A stretch of DNA of 64,000 bases from Lawsonibacter asaccharolyticus. GTDB taxonomy: Bacteria; Bacillota; Clostridia; Oscillospirales; Oscillospiraceae. Shown piece by piece: positions 63,065-64,000 of the stretch. Under the pieces are notes generated by a model. The model searched no databases. It saw only the letters and a program-made list of their open reading frames with translations, and was not told the DNA's origin. The translations under genes and the position numbers were made by a program. The stretch is from the NCBI GenBank assembly GCA_003112755.1, contig BFBT01000001.1, forward strand, positions 3,224,001 to 3,288,000, read 5' to 3'. Positions within the stretch are counted from its first letter, which is position 1; each line of letters begins with the position of its first letter.

Positions 63065-64000
63065 TCACATCTCCCTCCCCGCGCTCACCTTGTTCATCGT
63101 ATTCCGGTAATTCAGCTTGAACTTCCCCAGGTGCTGGCCATTTTTCCAGGTGTGGGTGTCCCCGTCCACCCAGAACAGGCCGCTCACGCCGCTGCCGGTG
63201 TCCCGGAGGATCACCGCCTCCCCGCAGATCAGCTCCATGGGCGGGGACAGCACCTCCACCGTCAGATTCTGCTGGAGGGCATTGTCCTCCAGCACGGCTC
63301 TCGCCTCTGCCGCCGCGTCCTTCCCCTTCCGCTGGGTCACCACCCGCTGGAGCGTCCCGTTGCGCCGCTGGGAGGCGCCGTCCTCCACACACCGCAGCAG
63401 CCCCCCGTTCTCCGAGTAGATGGCCACCCGGTTGCACAGACCGGTGATGTCCCAGGTGTTGGTCACCCCCATGGTCTGGGCGATCTCCAGGCTGGCCGCG
63501 CCGGGCTTTTCCAGCACCTCCAGCGCCCCCTCTCCGGTGAAGCGCACCAGATACCGCTTCCCATTCCGCTCCCCCGCCATGGTGTACAGGGTAGAGATGA
63601 TCTGATCCAGCGCCACCCCCGGGAACTTCCGCCCCAGGGCGATCCCCGTGGACGCCAGCCGTCCCACCTGGATGCCCTGGTCGGCGCAGATGGTCCGGGC
63701 CGCCTGCTCCGGCGTGGCCCGGGTGAATTTGTACCACCCCTGATTCCCCGCCAGGAAGCGGCCGCCATCCAGGGCAGACAGATTGACGATGGAGGACTGG
63801 GTGCTGGTGGTGGCGGTGACCAGCTGGCCGGTGAACCTCTGTCTACCTCCCTCCCGGAAAATCAGAGCAGCCCCCTCATCCAGCTCCGGCGGCTCCACGC
63901 TGCCGTCTCTGGGCACCGCCAGGGCCGCTGACAGCTCCCGGGCCACCTGATTTTTCGACCCCGTCCAGCTGATGCTCTGCACCAGCTCCGTCACGTCCCG
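63065..64000 (-). CDS. Phage tail protein XkdQ, 5' end outside the window
   Basis: At least 312 residues; the reading frame continues past 64000. The usual XkdQ N-terminus runs MITLYIDDRDITELVQSISW, and here only RDVTELVQSISWTGSKNQVA is present, so the real start is beyond the edge. Also FTGQLVTATTSTQSSIVNLS, LGRKFPGVALDQIISTLYTM, TWDITGLCNRVAIYSENGG and C-terminal GLFWVDGDTHTWKNGQH. Late control D/XkdQ-type tail tip hub protein, likely associated with LysM and DUF2577 proteins. Confidence 0.87.
   Translation of the reverse strand, partial: RDVTELVQSISWTGSKNQVARELSAALAVPRDGSVEPPELDEGAALIFREGGRQRFTGQLVTATTSTQSSIVNLSALDGGRFLAGNQGWYKFTRATPEQAARTICADQGIQVGRLASTGIALGRKFPGVALDQIISTLYTMAGERNGKRYLVRFTGEGALEVLEKPGAASLEIAQTMGVTNTWDITGLCNRVAIYSENGGLLRCVEDGASQRRNGTLQRVVTQRKGKDAAAEARAVLEDNALQQNLTVEVLSPPMELICGEAVILRDTGSGVSGLFWVDGDTHTWKNGQHLGKFKLNYRNTMNKVSAGREM

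Larger units (their letters stand above)
55030..64000 (-). mobile_element. Prophage, PBSX/Xkd-type myophage, tail and lysis end
   Basis: All genes from 55070 to the window edge are phage late genes on one strand in the PBSX/skin order: XkdQ, DUF2577-like protein, XkdS, XkdT, XkdU, fibre, lysis proteins, amidase. The left boundary is put near 55030, where the host gene's sequence ends; the right end lies outside the window. No integrase, repressor, capsid or terminase gene is visible, so I cannot say if it is intact. Confidence 0.85.

Overview
The window looks like a chromosome segment from a GC-rich, spore-forming gut Clostridia, most likely Oscillospiraceae (Flavonifractor/Lawsonibacter/Oscillibacter-like). 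That placement is inferred from several things: strong GGAGG ribosome sites with many TTG and GTG starts; sporulation genes (yunB, a CotF-type coat protein and its partners); a leucine T-box; and the clostridial operon nusB-xseA-xseB-ispA-dxs-tlyA-nadK-argR-recN. No 16S or tRNA gene is present to settle the species.

Layout. 1-5.05 kb: a leftward operon from a clear sigma-A promoter, encoding a DUF3870 protein, two tandem N-acyl-D-amino-acid deacylases and a frameshifted permease that runs off the left edge. 5.2-8.1 kb: a small DUF6291-like gene, the RNase P RNA gene rnpB with promoter and terminator, and a sodium:solute symporter. 8.1-8.75 kb: a gene-free stretch with dispersed repeat modules and a probable leftward structured RNA ending in an intrinsic terminator. 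8.75-18.6 kb: yebC, then leftward ligA, yunB, a PLP enzyme, three M42 aminopeptidases and murD. 18.8-24.9 kb: trpS, tagO-mnaA (teichoic acid or envelope linkage sugar), an anchored unknown protein, a three-gene unknown cluster and a phosphoesterase. 24.8-30 kb: HD and DegV proteins, a 250-bp repeat present in two and a half tandem copies, trmD, spore-coat genes and a lipoprotein. 30.1-35 kb: T-box-controlled leuA and a phosphoketolase. 35-40.8 kb: a divergent amino-sugar locus (AGE epimerase and RpiR regulator leftward; ROK-like kinase, nagA and nagB rightward). 40.8-43.8 kb: malic enzyme and an APC permease. 43.9-54.7 kb: the long leftward DNA repair/isoprenoid operon and a DUF4364 gene.

55.0-64.0 kb: the late (tail and lysis) end of a PBSX/Xkd-type myophage prophage, all leftward: XkdQ (cut by the window edge), a DUF2577-like protein, XkdS, XkdT (baseplate J), XkdU, a tail fibre, an FN3 protein, a carbohydrate-binding protein, small membrane proteins and an amidase. 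Its left end abuts the first ~35 codons of a cysteine-containing chromosomal gene with a perfect ribosome site. The prophage therefore appears to have split a conserved clostridial gene, in the manner of skin-type intervening elements. That junction, the structured RNA at 8.3-8.5 kb, and a hairpin repeat shared by rnpB and the prophage tail operon are the most interesting parts of the window.
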